Shown here piece after piece: positions 41,525 to 51,295 of a stretch of DNA of 64,000 bases. The notes under the pieces are model-generated. The model saw only the letters and a program-made list of their open reading frames with translations, did no database searches and was not told where the DNA came from. Source of the stretch: Halomonas sp. QHL1 (lineage in GTDB: Bacteria > Pseudomonadota > Gammaproteobacteria > Pseudomonadales > Halomonadaceae); the NCBI RefSeq assembly GCF_001882345.1, contig NZ_MINL01000001.1:4074887-4138886 (forward strand). Reading direction: 5' to 3'. The first letter of the stretch is position 1. Each line of letters starts with the position of its first letter. The position numbers were made by a program, and so were the translations under genes.

Positions 41525-44239
41525 ATGAAGTTTGTCCGTAACCAATTTCTCTCTATGATCCGGGAAATACATCCTGTCTACCAACGCCATAAATATTGGC
41601 TATCGCCGATAAAAGAGTTGGCACTAAAAATTCCCTCATTTAAACGATTGCGAGATACTGCCATTGACGGGCGTGAGCGTAGTAGCGAGCGACGAAAACT
41701 GAATGTTTCAATGGTGCTTCAGGACAAAGATGCCAGCCATGCTGTTCCGAATCTAATTGAGAATACTCATTCTAGACTAATGCACGCTACATTTGAGGAT
41801 GTGGTGCTATTTTATCGTGAGGCTGTCCGTTACAACGACCTTCAGCTTGCAGTTGAATATTTTTGTGTTTGGTTGGAAAGACATTACCAAGATCTTTCTA
41901 ATAGACAGCTTTTGGAGTACTTGGAGACGCTGGCATTCTCGCTTCGTAGCCTCAATGGTCGCTATATTAGTGCGGTTCCAAGTATCGATTTGAAACATAT
42001 AAAATCAGAAAAAATAAGTAGACGTGCACGTTTAGCGTATATAACCGTACTTGTTGATAATCTTGAGTTAAAGCGTGCTGAAACCCTCCTTGAAATTGCG
42101 GTAAATGAAAAGCCGATCCTCCTGTTTCAAACGATTAACGTTTTACAAAGGAAGCCCGCCCGCGTTGAGTTAGACGCGACGCCTCGCTTAGCATTGCGGG
42201 ATCAAGTACTTGAAATGCTACACGATAGTTTGCTAAAGCTAGAGGTAGAGGATACATTTATTACGCTGTTTAAAATGAGTGCGCAAAAAGATAATAATCA
42301 GCTCATATCTTTAGCAGAAGAGTCGATTCAGATCCTCCCGAAAATCGATATAAAGGAAGAGTGGGTTGTATCTCTCACACCTCTTTTTAAGGCCGTGATT
42401 CGTCAACTTATTTCACTCGACCGATCCGACATTGCACGCGCATTGCTTGAGTGGATTAAACCAGTATTCCCCGAGTCTTTAGTCGATGACATAGAAACGC
42501 GGATAGCAATTTACCACTTAAATGACGATGCGGCCTACCGCTATCTGATAGAAAAGGCCGATCACTCTCCAACCGCAAGAACTTTATTGATTCCTTTGGC
42601 TAGAGATCTTAATGACTTTCAAACGGCCAGAAAATTCGCAGAAGAGCCTCTTGTTGATAGTGCGCCTCTTCGACGGCAAATAGCCCAAAAGAGCACGGTT
42701 GATCGTCTTCGCTTTCTTGAGCAAACGTCTGAGATCAATCAACGTGTAGAACAGCCCGAAAAACCATCAGGATATGTGTTTTTAGCCTCTTTAAATTGCT
42801 TTAATACACTAGCTATGGTGGCACCTACTCTGATCGAATTAAAGAGTAAGGGATTCGCTGTCGGCTCACTAATGAAAGGTGTTCTGGACCAGAAGCCACC
42901 AAGAGCTGCAGATGACGTCATCGCCAATCTCTTTAATAGTATTGAGCATACCAGAGAGGATGGTAAAGTTATCTTAGAATGGGATGTCGATTGGCCAAAT
43001 CGCGTAGTATCAGTTGAAGGCGTGAACTATTATCAGGGCATCTACGAGCGACTCAGCACGATTTTCCGACGTGCCACCATATCTATAGAAGATGAACCTA
43101 TCGCGTCCACATTTCAAAGCCTGATCCGCCGGTGTGACTATATTCTTCGAGTTTGCAAACGTATTGAGAACGCGGTTGAACACGCTGGCCAGCCGATCAT
43201 TCTTCTGGGGAGCAACTCGCATGTCGCGCCATACTCGGTGTTCCGAGATTTTGCACTGGCACGCCGTATTCCAAATCTCCGCTACGTAACTGCCAGCGTC
43301 GCTTATGAAAACTACTATAGTAACCTTGGCAGCAAGACCTCTGGTTCGATGGCCGTAGTTGACATGACACTTCATACCAACTGCCGGGCTCCTTTCTTAG
43401 CAATACCTGAACGTTTTGAACGCTGGTATCGGGACAACAAAGATAGCCACGAGGTCCAGAAGCGATTTGAAGAGCTCGTAGCAAAGAATAGAACCGGTAG
43501 TGGGGAGAATGTTCATTTTTCTCCAGCGGCTGAAGCGCTCAACAAAGCTCGCAACGAAGGGCGACGGATTGTATGTTGTTTTGGTAAAATTCTTTGCGAC
43601 TTAGCTGTCCCTTATGATGGAGGGCCAGCTCACAGTGATATGCTTGACTGGGTGCATCACTCAATAAAAATTGCTCGTGAGAACCCACAGCTTCTATTGT
43701 TAATTAAACCCCATCCTCATGAGCTTCGCCCAGAGATTGCTCTTGAACTCACAGAAAAACTTGAAGATATATTACCGAAAGATTTGCCTGAAAATGTTGT
43801 TATTCTAAATCATGCTGAGTTCAATGCTGGTGATTTGGCCCAATATTTGGATCTTGCAGTGCTATGGAATGGTACAGCGTGCTTGGAACTCACTGGGCTC
43901 GGGCTACCGGTCGTCATGTGTAGTCATTTTGGCCGACATGACTATCCCATAGGCTTGCACTACCCCAAAGGTAGATTAGACTACGAACACATGATAGCAA
44001 AAGCGGCACTAGCTTCTCCGAACCCAGAACTTCGAAAGGAAGCCATGGGGCTTCTCCATTATATGGGAACAAAAGAGGTCGCGATCCCTAATCTATACAG
44101 TCGTCGCCCGATAACTAACGATAGCATTGGTGTGCCCACTTGGTATATGGATAGAGTTAATGAGTACTTAGCTTCAGGTGATCAGTATATGAAGATTGCT
44201 GCAGAGCGAATCATAGAAGGTGTAAACATATCTCGTTGA
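41525..44239 (+). CDS. large capsule-type polysaccharide protein (904 aa), putative GT-B glycosyltransferase
   Basis: The C-terminal half (about residues 410-880) resembles the KpsS/KpsC capsule-synthesis group: LLLIKPHPHELRPE, then LDLAVLWNGTACLELTGLGLPVVMC, the hallmark of the nucleotide-binding lobe. The first 400 residues look all-helical with TPR-like repeats and no enzyme motif. It may transfer an unusual sugar (for example a Kdo- or Pse-type acid) to a lipid or glycan acceptor; that is inferred from family and context. Low-GC DNA, unlike the pse genes before it. No signal or membrane segment is seen. Start ATG 41525 has only a weak upstream site (GTTAAGAA). Confidence 0.7.
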   Translation: MKFVRNQFLSMIREIHPVYQRHKYWLSPIKELALKIPSFKRLRDTAIDGRERSSERRKLNVSMVLQDKDASHAVPNLIENTHSRLMHATFEDVVLFYREAVRYNDLQLAVEYFCVWLERHYQDLSNRQLLEYLETLAFSLRSLNGRYISAVPSIDLKHIKSEKISRRARLAYITVLVDNLELKRAETLLEIAVNEKPILLFQTINVLQRKPARVELDATPRLALRDQVLEMLHDSLLKLEVEDTFITLFKMSAQKDNNQLISLAEESIQILPKIDIKEEWVVSLTPLFKAVIRQLISLDRSDIARALLEWIKPVFPESLVDDIETRIAIYHLNDDAAYRYLIEKADHSPTARTLLIPLARDLNDFQTARKFAEEPLVDSAPLRRQIAQKSTVDRLRFLEQTSEINQRVEQPEKPSGYVFLASLNCFNTLAMVAPTLIELKSKGFAVGSLMKGVLDQKPPRAADDVIANLFNSIEHTREDGKVILEWDVDWPNRVVSVEGVNYYQGIYERLSTIFRRATISIEDEPIASTFQSLIRRCDYILRVCKRIENAVEHAGQPIILLGSNSHVAPYSVFRDFALARRIPNLRYVTASVAYENYYSNLGSKTSGSMAVVDMTLHTNCRAPFLAIPERFERWYRDNKDSHEVQKRFEELVAKNRTGSGENVHFSPAAEALNKARNEGRRIVCCFGKILCDLAVPYDGGPAHSDMLDWVHHSIKIARENPQLLLLIKPHPHELRPEIALELTEKLEDILPKDLPENVVILNHAEFNAGDLAQYLDLAVLWNGTACLELTGLGLPVVMCSHFGRHDYPIGLHYPKGRLDYEHMIAKAALASPNPELRKEAMGLLHYMGTKEVAIPNLYSRRPITNDSIGVPTWYMDRVNEYLASGDQYMKIAAERIIEGVNISR

Positions 44240-44388
44240 TTAGTTTGCGTTATTATACTTTTCTATGAAAGGTAGCTTATGCTTAACTGCTATAGGTAAA
44301 TTTTTTATGTGCCTCAGTGATCTGCGCAGGTTTTTGTGCGTGACTCAGTTGTGTAATTGTTCTTGCGAAATATTGCCTGGAGTCACCC

Positions 44389-45939
44389 TTGGGAGTTAAA
44401 AGAGAACGGCGTGTGATAAGTCTCATAAAGAATGTTTATCGCCAAGCAGTAAAGTATGCGGAAAAAATCAGAGCAAGAAGAGTTGGATATATTGCAAGAA
44501 AAATTTCTGACAGCAGAAGTCCACTAGAGTGCTTTTATACTCTTCAAGTAAACAGGTTCATGTCTGCGAAAAATCTATGGGGCGCTCTTTCTTATTTAGA
44601 AAATAAGCGAGATCCTGCATATGATTTTATTGTTAAGAACAAAAAAAATATTATAAATATAGAGCTGAGGTGTTTGATTAGAATGCGTGAGCTTCTATCC
44701 TCACCATCCCCTGCTTCAGCAGAAGAATTGAATGAGTTTATTGTTTTTTATAAGTTGCGAAAGGGAAGTTTAAAAATTGAAAGTGAATTTAGACGATTGT
44801 TGATAGCACTAATAGCTAAAAAATTAACTTCCACTGAGGCTTATGAGGCCTTTGCTCGTGCAGGATTGATGGACAAAATTACTATTCATCAAGTGCTTAA
44901 GATATTGCATAAGGCTTCAATCGAAAAACAATGTTCTATCTTTTATAGTTTAAAGGAGCAGTACTCAAAAGAGATGAATCCTGCTGCAATAGTAAAAGTT
45001 AATTTTTGGGAGTCTCGAATAAGTGATTACGTGGAGTTGAGATATGAAGATATTGAGGAAAACTTCTGTCAATTAAAAAAATCTCTTTCAAAAGAGTACG
45101 GAATACACTTGCGGCCACTCTTCAATGCTATTCCTGAAAATAAAAATATCCTTGATTTTCAGGTTAATGAAAATAAGTACCTCAAGATAAAAAGTGAACT
45201 GAGGAAAGCGATAATCAAAAGAGAATGTTATTCTTTTGTTCGTCTTAATGATGGTGAAGGATACGGTTTTCCTAATAATGCCTTACCTTGTGCATTTGAT
45301 ATGGAGCGGCAGGAACTGCATTGGTGGGGGGAGGCACTGCCTTCTGCCCTGAGAGAAAAAATACAAAAAGATTTCAGGCTAAGCTTGAGTCAGCATGATC
45401 TAGTGGGCATTCCCAGCGTTTTCAGGTTTATTGATGAACTGAGTATCAACCGCGATTACAGTATTTTTAACAATGCGCTCCTTTGTAGGTTATTTACCCT
45501 TTGCCATGGCTATTTGAAGGCATATGATGGTAAAGCCTATATCACCGAGGGCCAGATAAATCTCTATTTGTTCGATAGAGATTATATTGCTCGCTTGTCA
45601 GGCCTTGCTCAACGCGTTGTTTTTATTTCTGGGGCGAAAAAAGAATATTTGCAACGTGTTTTTTCTGAGCTACAGCACGCTACGTATATTGAATTGCCAA
45701 CACATCGCCTTTTGAAACAGGAGAAATTCAGTTACTCTGAAGCCGCAAAACCTTTGCCATATGTTTACGAAGATTACATTGAGCAGATCAAAGGGCTGGC
45801 TGGCCCTGGCGTAGTGTTCTTTATTTCCGCTGGTTTCATAGGGAAGATTTTCGCTGCGGAAGTTGCGAAAAATGGCGGAGTTGCCTTGGATGTAGGGCAG
45901 TCATTAATGAATATAGTCGCGAATCACGACGATGCTTAA
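44389..45939 (+). CDS. putative GT-D-fold (DUF1792-like) glycosyltransferase (516 aa)
   Basis: The C-terminal part (about residues 285-510) carries SFVRLNDGEGYGF, the DGE signature of GT-D glycosyltransferases, then VVFISGAKKEYLQ, a FFISAGFIGKIFAAEVA segment and GGVALDVGQSL, all in the order expected for that fold. The N-terminal 280 residues are helical and unassigned. AT-rich DNA. The start is probably TTG 44389, six bases after GGAG; GTG 44413 is an alternative. Its last bases overlap the next gene by eight, so both are translated together. Acceptor and donor are not known. Confidence 0.6.
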   Translation: MGVKRERRVISLIKNVYRQAVKYAEKIRARRVGYIARKISDSRSPLECFYTLQVNRFMSAKNLWGALSYLENKRDPAYDFIVKNKKNIINIELRCLIRMRELLSSPSPASAEELNEFIVFYKLRKGSLKIESEFRRLLIALIAKKLTSTEAYEAFARAGLMDKITIHQVLKILHKASIEKQCSIFYSLKEQYSKEMNPAAIVKVNFWESRISDYVELRYEDIEENFCQLKKSLSKEYGIHLRPLFNAIPENKNILDFQVNENKYLKIKSELRKAIIKRECYSFVRLNDGEGYGFPNNALPCAFDMERQELHWWGEALPSALREKIQKDFRLSLSQHDLVGIPSVFRFIDELSINRDYSIFNNALLCRLFTLCHGYLKAYDGKAYITEGQINLYLFDRDYIARLSGLAQRVVFISGAKKEYLQRVFSELQHATYIELPTHRLLKQEKFSYSEAAKPLPYVYEDYIEQIKGLAGPGVVFFISAGFIGKIFAAEVAKNGGVALDVGQSLMNIVANHDDA

Positions 45940-47221
45940 ACTTTATCGCTCCGTGCGTCTTTTTTTTAAGGGACTAGAAAGAAACTTCAAAATTATTCGA
46001 TTCGGTGACGTGCCGGTTTATCATGTGCGGAGTGAGGCGGAAGAAAAGTATAAGCGACTAAATACATCTCGCATGCCTCGGGTGAGAGCGGCGTTTTACT
46101 TGTTCAGAGAATTTTTTGTGTCACGGCATAAGCATTATGTTGGATCTGTGCCAGAGGCTTTATATTGCGGCAGCACAAGGAACAATGAAAGAGAATTTTT
46201 GTTTCTTCAGGAAATAATGACCCGTACCGAAGTGGCTGGTTTGTTTGAGTATGAGAAAGAAAAAAATATCTCATTTTATCCGACCAGAAAAGGTAAAAAT
46301 AATTTTTTCCATGTTGTTGTCAGGTTGTTTTTTTATTTTTGCTGCCTTGTTTACCTCTGCCGGATAAAAGTAAATCCCACTTCTTTAAGATTTCTTGTTC
46401 GCTTTGCCACTGCTTACTATCGACTATTTATCTATTTTGATCGCTCAAAAGGAAAGCCGAAGGTATCCATCTTTGCTAACGATCATACGGACATTTCCGT
46501 CGCACTCTCCATGATAATGCAATTGCATGGTGTTCCCAGAGTTTATGTTCAGCATGCAGAGGTGACCCAGGATTTTCCTGGTTTGGATTTTGAGTACTCT
46601 GTTTTGCGAAATGAAAAATCCTTAAAGATTTATGCTTCCATAGCCGATATTGGTGGAAGTACCTATGTCATCCCGAGGGAGAAAAAAGCCGCCTCCTTCG
46701 AGAAAATAACTCATGTTCCACCGGTTAAAGTAGATGTTGTTATCTATCTGAGCTCCAATTTTATTCAGAAAAAAGTGGAGGAGGTCATAAGTTGCTGTCA
46801 ACTTAATCCCGACATTAAAAGTGTTGCGATAAAAAAACATCCACGTTCACAAGATGGGGATTTTTCTTTTCTCGATGATGTTTTCGTTCATGATGTTGTG
46901 CCTGAGTTTGATCATATCGCATTGGTTCCGAACTCTTCTGTGGTGATTGATCTTCTTCATTACGGAATAAAAGCGTATCAGTTGTTCGAGCTCGACCATA
47001 TCAGAGAAGATTACTATGGTTTTGTAAGAGAGATGGTGACACCAGAAATCCATATTGATGAATTAAAGACCAGCTTTTGGAACGTAAATTTCTATAACGA
47101 AAGCTGGCTTGAGAGATTTGAAGCTTATGATCCGAGCGTTTCCGATCATTGGGAAAAAAGTCTTATCCAGTTAAAAAACGATGTCGCGAAACAGCTCACG
47201 ATATCGAAGAACTTTTGTTGA
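45932..47221 (+). CDS. putative surface-glycan glycosyltransferase, GT-B/capsule-type (429 aa)
   Basis: No named domain is certain. The chain has a possible membrane-associated stretch near residues 128-148 (hydrophobic, containing LFFYFCCLVYL), a VSIFANDHTD strand, YVQHAEVTQDFP, and a C-terminal IALVPNSSVVIDLLHYGIKAYQL segment, which resembles the NSS/T region of capsule GT-B proteins that binds the nucleotide. AT-rich DNA, start overlapping the previous gene. The neighbours are glycosyltransferases and it probably acts with them. Confidence 0.5.
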   Translation: MLKLYRSVRLFFKGLERNFKIIRFGDVPVYHVRSEAEEKYKRLNTSRMPRVRAAFYLFREFFVSRHKHYVGSVPEALYCGSTRNNEREFLFLQEIMTRTEVAGLFEYEKEKNISFYPTRKGKNNFFHVVVRLFFYFCCLVYLCRIKVNPTSLRFLVRFATAYYRLFIYFDRSKGKPKVSIFANDHTDISVALSMIMQLHGVPRVYVQHAEVTQDFPGLDFEYSVLRNEKSLKIYASIADIGGSTYVIPREKKAASFEKITHVPPVKVDVVIYLSSNFIQKKVEEVISCCQLNPDIKSVAIKKHPRSQDGDFSFLDDVFVHDVVPEFDHIALVPNSSVVIDLLHYGIKAYQLFELDHIREDYYGFVREMVTPEIHIDELKTSFWNVNFYNESWLERFEAYDPSVSDHWEKSLIQLKNDVAKQLTISKNFC

Positions 47222-47240
47222 TTTTGTTCAAGGTGCAAAT

Positions 47241-49499
47241 GTGCTGAATTATTTGAAAACATTGAAGCGTGTCCTACAGGTTAAATACTTATACAAAGTT
47301 GAAGTCACTAATCCTGCGGCAAGGAAAGGCCCAAAAAAGAAAGCTGTTTATTCTGCGGACGACCAAAATAAGACGTCTAGCTTTAACCAACCCAGTACTG
47401 AATTTGTTCTTTATCGAATCATAGGCAATGATCTGGTCCCTCGGCATGAGAAAGGGCAGTCACGGAAAAATTTAGATTTTATTCTAAAGAACGAGCCTGA
47501 TTTGAAAGGGTGCGAAAAAAGTTTTATCGTAAATCGCATCGTTGATCCTAATGAGGAAAAATTAATTATTGGTATGCTGGAATCAGCTGGCGTTCAGTAT
47601 ATCCATATCCCGTTCCACCTTGATGAGTACCAAGGTTTGCCTTTGGATTATGAAGGCGTTCCAAGAAAATATTTGCCGACAGGTAAGTTGTTTTCTCAAT
47701 TGAATGCCGCGCAGCAGAGCCGGATATGGATGCGTCTATATCGGCATAAAAATAACTACGTGATGAACAACAATGGGGCAAGGAATGCTGCCCTCCGAGA
47801 GGGAAAAACACATGCCAAATGGGTGCTTCCCTGGGATGGCAACTGTTTTCTTACTGCCGAGGCATGGGAAGAAATCGTTGCGGATATAGAAAAGCAGGCA
47901 GATTGCCCTTATTTTATCGTGCCCATGGCCAGAATACCCAATAACGAGAGCTTGCTGGACAAAGGTAATAGACCCAAGGCGGATGAAGAGCCGCAAATGA
48001 TCTTCCGGTGTGACAGCACCCAAGAATTCGATGAGGCGTGTTACTATGGCCGCCGCCCCAAGGTGGAGCTGTTCTGGCGGCTCGGTATACCTGGAAAATG
48101 GGACCATTGGCATATAGAGCCATGGGATATTCCATGCCCAGATTACTCACAAGATGCTGGCGCCTTTGCCAAGGCGGGTTGGGTAGCTCGGCTTTTCTCG
48201 GGGCAGGCCCACTTGGAAAAGGGAAGTAGCGGTCTCGTTGATCGTGGTTTGGCTCGTAATGAAGCCATTACGGCCTTGCTCGACAAGCTCGATGGAGAAG
48301 GGTTCCATTCCAGGTACGATGCAAAACGCCTTTGCTATGTGCCTGATCTGGCTTCAGATGGCATTATAAGCGATGCGTTAAGGCGCACCTTGATAAGCAC
48401 GGCGGGGGAGGCTCTGTCCCGCGGGCCCTATTCGGTCGTCGACAAAAAGACGTTGCCTCCCAGCCAGAACTCTCACGACTACTGGCACCCAGCGCCATAC
48501 TTCTGGCCCAATCCAATTCCCATCCCAGGGCTTCCTTACATACGCAAGGATGGCAAGCGCGTCCCTGGTACGCGATTGTACGAGCCGATGAGCGAGAACT
48601 ACGACCGTACGCGGCTACAGCGGCTTTTCGATGACACCTTTGTTCTGGCCTTGGCGGGTAGCGTGAGCCAGGATGGACTATATGATGACCAAGCAGCTAA
48701 GCTTGTTCGTACCTGGTTCCTGGACCCGGAAAAAGCGATGGCACCCCATCTTGATTACGCTCAGGTGCGTAAAGGTTGGAACAAGAACCGTGGAAGTAGT
48801 TCGGGTATCATTGAGGCAAAGGATTTTTATTACTTCCTTGATGCCGTTAGGTTGCTCGAGCAGCGCGGCAAGCTGACGCAGAGTGAATCGAGTGCGCTAC
48901 GGGAGTGGCTTGCGAGGTACCTGCATTGGCTGCGCACCAGCCCGCAGGGAGTGAAGGAAGGCGCATCGCAGAACAACCATGGTACTTACTACGATCTACA
49001 GGTTAGCGCCATTGCCGCGTTTCTCGGAGAGGATACGCTACTGCGCCATACGCTGAGGGATTGCCGTTTTCGTATCGTACAGCAGTTCTCTGCCGACGGT
49101 AGTCAACCCGAAGAACTGAAGCGTACCACCACTGCTCACTACTGTTGCTTCAACCTGCAGGGGTGGATCCACTTGGCGCAACTGGCCGAGTCATGCGGCG
49201 AAGACCTGTGGAACTTTGAAGGGCCGCAGGGCCAGAGCATCCGCAGGGGAATGGAGTGGTTGCTTCCGTATATGACCAAGGAGTGGCCGTTTCAACAAAT
49301 CGACGCATTCGACTCTGAGCGTTACTACCCAATTTATTACGCCTATCTTTCTCGTTATGGGGAGATGAAAGGACTTGTGCATGTGGAAATTCCCCGCCAG
49401 GAAGAGGTGAAGCCGTTGTTCTTCCCTCATGATGGTATTCGGCCCTTTTGGCAACTGAGTTGTAAGGTAAGGCATATGTTTTCTAGGTACGATACTTGA
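47241..49499 (+). CDS. fusion of a glycosyltransferase-like domain with an alginate-lyase-like domain (752 aa)
   Basis: Residues about 60-340 form a GT-A-like part (LYRIIGNDLVPRHEKGQS, VNRIVDPNEE, NNGARNAALREG, KWVLPWDGNCFLTAEAW). From about residue 400 the chain matches the alginate lyase (PL5-like) family: SHDYWHPAPYFWPNP, GLPYIRKDGKRVPG, NYDRTRLQRLFDDTFVLALA, ASQNNHGTYYDLQ, TTTAHYCCFNLQGW, with Asn, His and Tyr in catalytic-looking positions. No signal peptide is seen. The codons shift from AT-rich to GC-rich within the gene near 48200-48300. GTG 47241 has AAGG seven bases upstream; ATG 47181 would overlap the previous gene by 41 bases. Confidence 0.72.
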   Translation: MLNYLKTLKRVLQVKYLYKVEVTNPAARKGPKKKAVYSADDQNKTSSFNQPSTEFVLYRIIGNDLVPRHEKGQSRKNLDFILKNEPDLKGCEKSFIVNRIVDPNEEKLIIGMLESAGVQYIHIPFHLDEYQGLPLDYEGVPRKYLPTGKLFSQLNAAQQSRIWMRLYRHKNNYVMNNNGARNAALREGKTHAKWVLPWDGNCFLTAEAWEEIVADIEKQADCPYFIVPMARIPNNESLLDKGNRPKADEEPQMIFRCDSTQEFDEACYYGRRPKVELFWRLGIPGKWDHWHIEPWDIPCPDYSQDAGAFAKAGWVARLFSGQAHLEKGSSGLVDRGLARNEAITALLDKLDGEGFHSRYDAKRLCYVPDLASDGIISDALRRTLISTAGEALSRGPYSVVDKKTLPPSQNSHDYWHPAPYFWPNPIPIPGLPYIRKDGKRVPGTRLYEPMSENYDRTRLQRLFDDTFVLALAGSVSQDGLYDDQAAKLVRTWFLDPEKAMAPHLDYAQVRKGWNKNRGSSSGIIEAKDFYYFLDAVRLLEQRGKLTQSESSALREWLARYLHWLRTSPQGVKEGASQNNHGTYYDLQVSAIAAFLGEDTLLRHTLRDCRFRIVQQFSADGSQPEELKRTTTAHYCCFNLQGWIHLAQLAESCGEDLWNFEGPQGQSIRRGMEWLLPYMTKEWPFQQIDAFDSERYYPIYYAYLSRYGEMKGLVHVEIPRQEEVKPLFFPHDGIRPFWQLSCKVRHMFSRYDT

Positions 49500-51295
49500 T
49501 GTGGTTCTATCGCATTGCGTTACGCCAACTTTACTGGTCGGCAGCGGTACTCAAGAAATTTTTCAAACTTGTACCTCTGCCTACGCTTACGCTCGTTGCG
49601 CTGACCTTGGTGAGCCAGTTTTCTCGTATGCTGGCTTTTTTCTTACCACTGAAAGTCATTATCTTGATCGGCTCGACGGGAACGCCGCGCTATTTTCCGG
49701 ATTCCTGGGCTGCCTTCGACCGGGATGTGCTGGTCATCGCACTTAGCCTTGCCACCGTCTTCTTCTATGCCGTTTCACTCTTATCGGAAAAATTGTTGAG
49801 CATTATGGCGGAGAGAGGCGCGGCGGGTGTGGTGGCAGGCACGCACAAGCTGGTCCTGTTCACGAACCAGGACGAAGTCGCCAGCCAAGCTTATCAGAAG
49901 CTGGCTGCTGGCTTGGCTACCGCAGTACTGACGGTGGTCATTGCCTTGCTTTTTTCCTTCGTTTATCCGGCTTTTCTGTTCGCTGCGCTGACCTATGTGC
50001 TGACCGCTTCAGCCTTCGTAGCGCTGGTGGGACGTACTGTCGAAGCCCGTAGCGAGCTGCAACAGAAGGCGGCGTCCCTGACTGGCCTGCTTTCGGGCAT
50101 CGGCTTTATGCTTCTGTTCGCCTTTATGGTGGTGGATTTTTTGCTATGGGAAGGCGTTGGTTTCATAGTCGCAATTATCAGTTTATTGCTCTCAAGGCAG
50201 CTCCTAACCCGAATCGACGGAGTGATCAAGGATGCGATCTGGCTGAGTGGAAAGCGGCTTCAAGTAAATGCCATCTTTTTTACGGGACATCGCCTGGAGC
50301 AAGCCCCGGAGCATTCTCACAATAGGAAGTTCTGGAACTTTCTCACCTTGACTGAGAGCAGTGAGCCGCTGTTACCCGTGCTTGAGCAGGTCAGGGGGCA
50401 CGAGCTGCCGGACGTTACCGAGGTAAATTGCCGTTGGAAACAAAGCGGACTGGCGGATCTGCTGGTTTTTGAAGTCGAGGTAAAGGGGGCTGAAGAGGAG
50501 CTCGAACTGTACCTGCTCAAGATATTCGGCAAACGGCATCGTAAAGCGGCGATGAGCGAAGCCGATATCTTGTCGTCCGCGTCCGGCCCTCTGCTGCCTG
50601 TACCTGAGCTTGTGTACATCGGAGAGATGGAGGGCTTTGATGTACACCTGTTCCGATTGCCCAAGTGGTGCGTTCCGGGCGGCTATACTGCGCCAAAGGT
50701 GCAGATAGAGTGGCTGGCGAAATATTGGCAGGTGGAGCCCGACAGAACACTGGTGAATCGCTATCAGCGGTCCCATCCACTGCTACAGCACCGTTTGGGC
50801 ATAAGGATGCTCGAGCGATTGGCGCTCATTGCTGGTGACGGTGATGATATTGCTGCGCTAGAACAAGCCAAGAATCGCTTTGAGGATATCCTGGAAGAAT
50901 TGAACCAACTGCCCTTGGTAGTGTTGAATCCCGGCGTGCCTAGGGACCTCTGTTTTGTATCGGAAACGGGGGAGCTGCTTCAGGCTCACTTGGGAAATTG
51001 GACGCTGGAACCCATCGGTGTGGGGTTGCCATGCAGTGAGACATGGCTAACGAAGCTTGATGAATTATTGGCCAAGGCGTCGGAAAAGCGAGAATCCCTA
51101 CAGAATACTCCTTCGGCGCGCATTCGCCTTTGTGCTTGCTGCAGTGCTTTCGAACAGAACTTCAACAAGCAGCGATACGCCGATGCCATCGCGCTGTTGC
51201 CTAACATCCTTAGCTGCCTCTCTGAAATCAATACGGCTCATGAAGGGGAGAGCAAGAGTCCGTCTTTCCCTGCGGCGGATGAGGGCAACGCATGA
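49499..51295 (+). CDS. polytopic membrane protein with C-terminal phosphotransferase-like domain (598 aa)
   Basis: The first 240 residues contain about six hydrophobic helices in an arrangement recalling an ABC-transporter membrane domain, but no ABC ATPase follows. The C-terminal half looks like an APH/choline-kinase-like fold: a Lys in LYLLKIFGKRHRKAAMSEADIL, LPVPELVYIG, and near the end VVLNPGVPRDLCFV where an active kinase would have HGDxxxxN, so catalytic residues seem replaced (inference). The ATG overlaps the previous stop (TGATG) and its end overlaps the next gene (ATGA). It may be a regulatory or transport factor of the polysaccharide. I cannot name a known family. Confidence 0.5.
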   Translation: MWFYRIALRQLYWSAAVLKKFFKLVPLPTLTLVALTLVSQFSRMLAFFLPLKVIILIGSTGTPRYFPDSWAAFDRDVLVIALSLATVFFYAVSLLSEKLLSIMAERGAAGVVAGTHKLVLFTNQDEVASQAYQKLAAGLATAVLTVVIALLFSFVYPAFLFAALTYVLTASAFVALVGRTVEARSELQQKAASLTGLLSGIGFMLLFAFMVVDFLLWEGVGFIVAIISLLLSRQLLTRIDGVIKDAIWLSGKRLQVNAIFFTGHRLEQAPEHSHNRKFWNFLTLTESSEPLLPVLEQVRGHELPDVTEVNCRWKQSGLADLLVFEVEVKGAEEELELYLLKIFGKRHRKAAMSEADILSSASGPLLPVPELVYIGEMEGFDVHLFRLPKWCVPGGYTAPKVQIEWLAKYWQVEPDRTLVNRYQRSHPLLQHRLGIRMLERLALIAGDGDDIAALEQAKNRFEDILEELNQLPLVVLNPGVPRDLCFVSETGELLQAHLGNWTLEPIGVGLPCSETWLTKLDELLAKASEKRESLQNTPSARIRLCACCSAFEQNFNKQRYADAIALLPNILSCLSEINTAHEGESKSPSFPAADEGNA

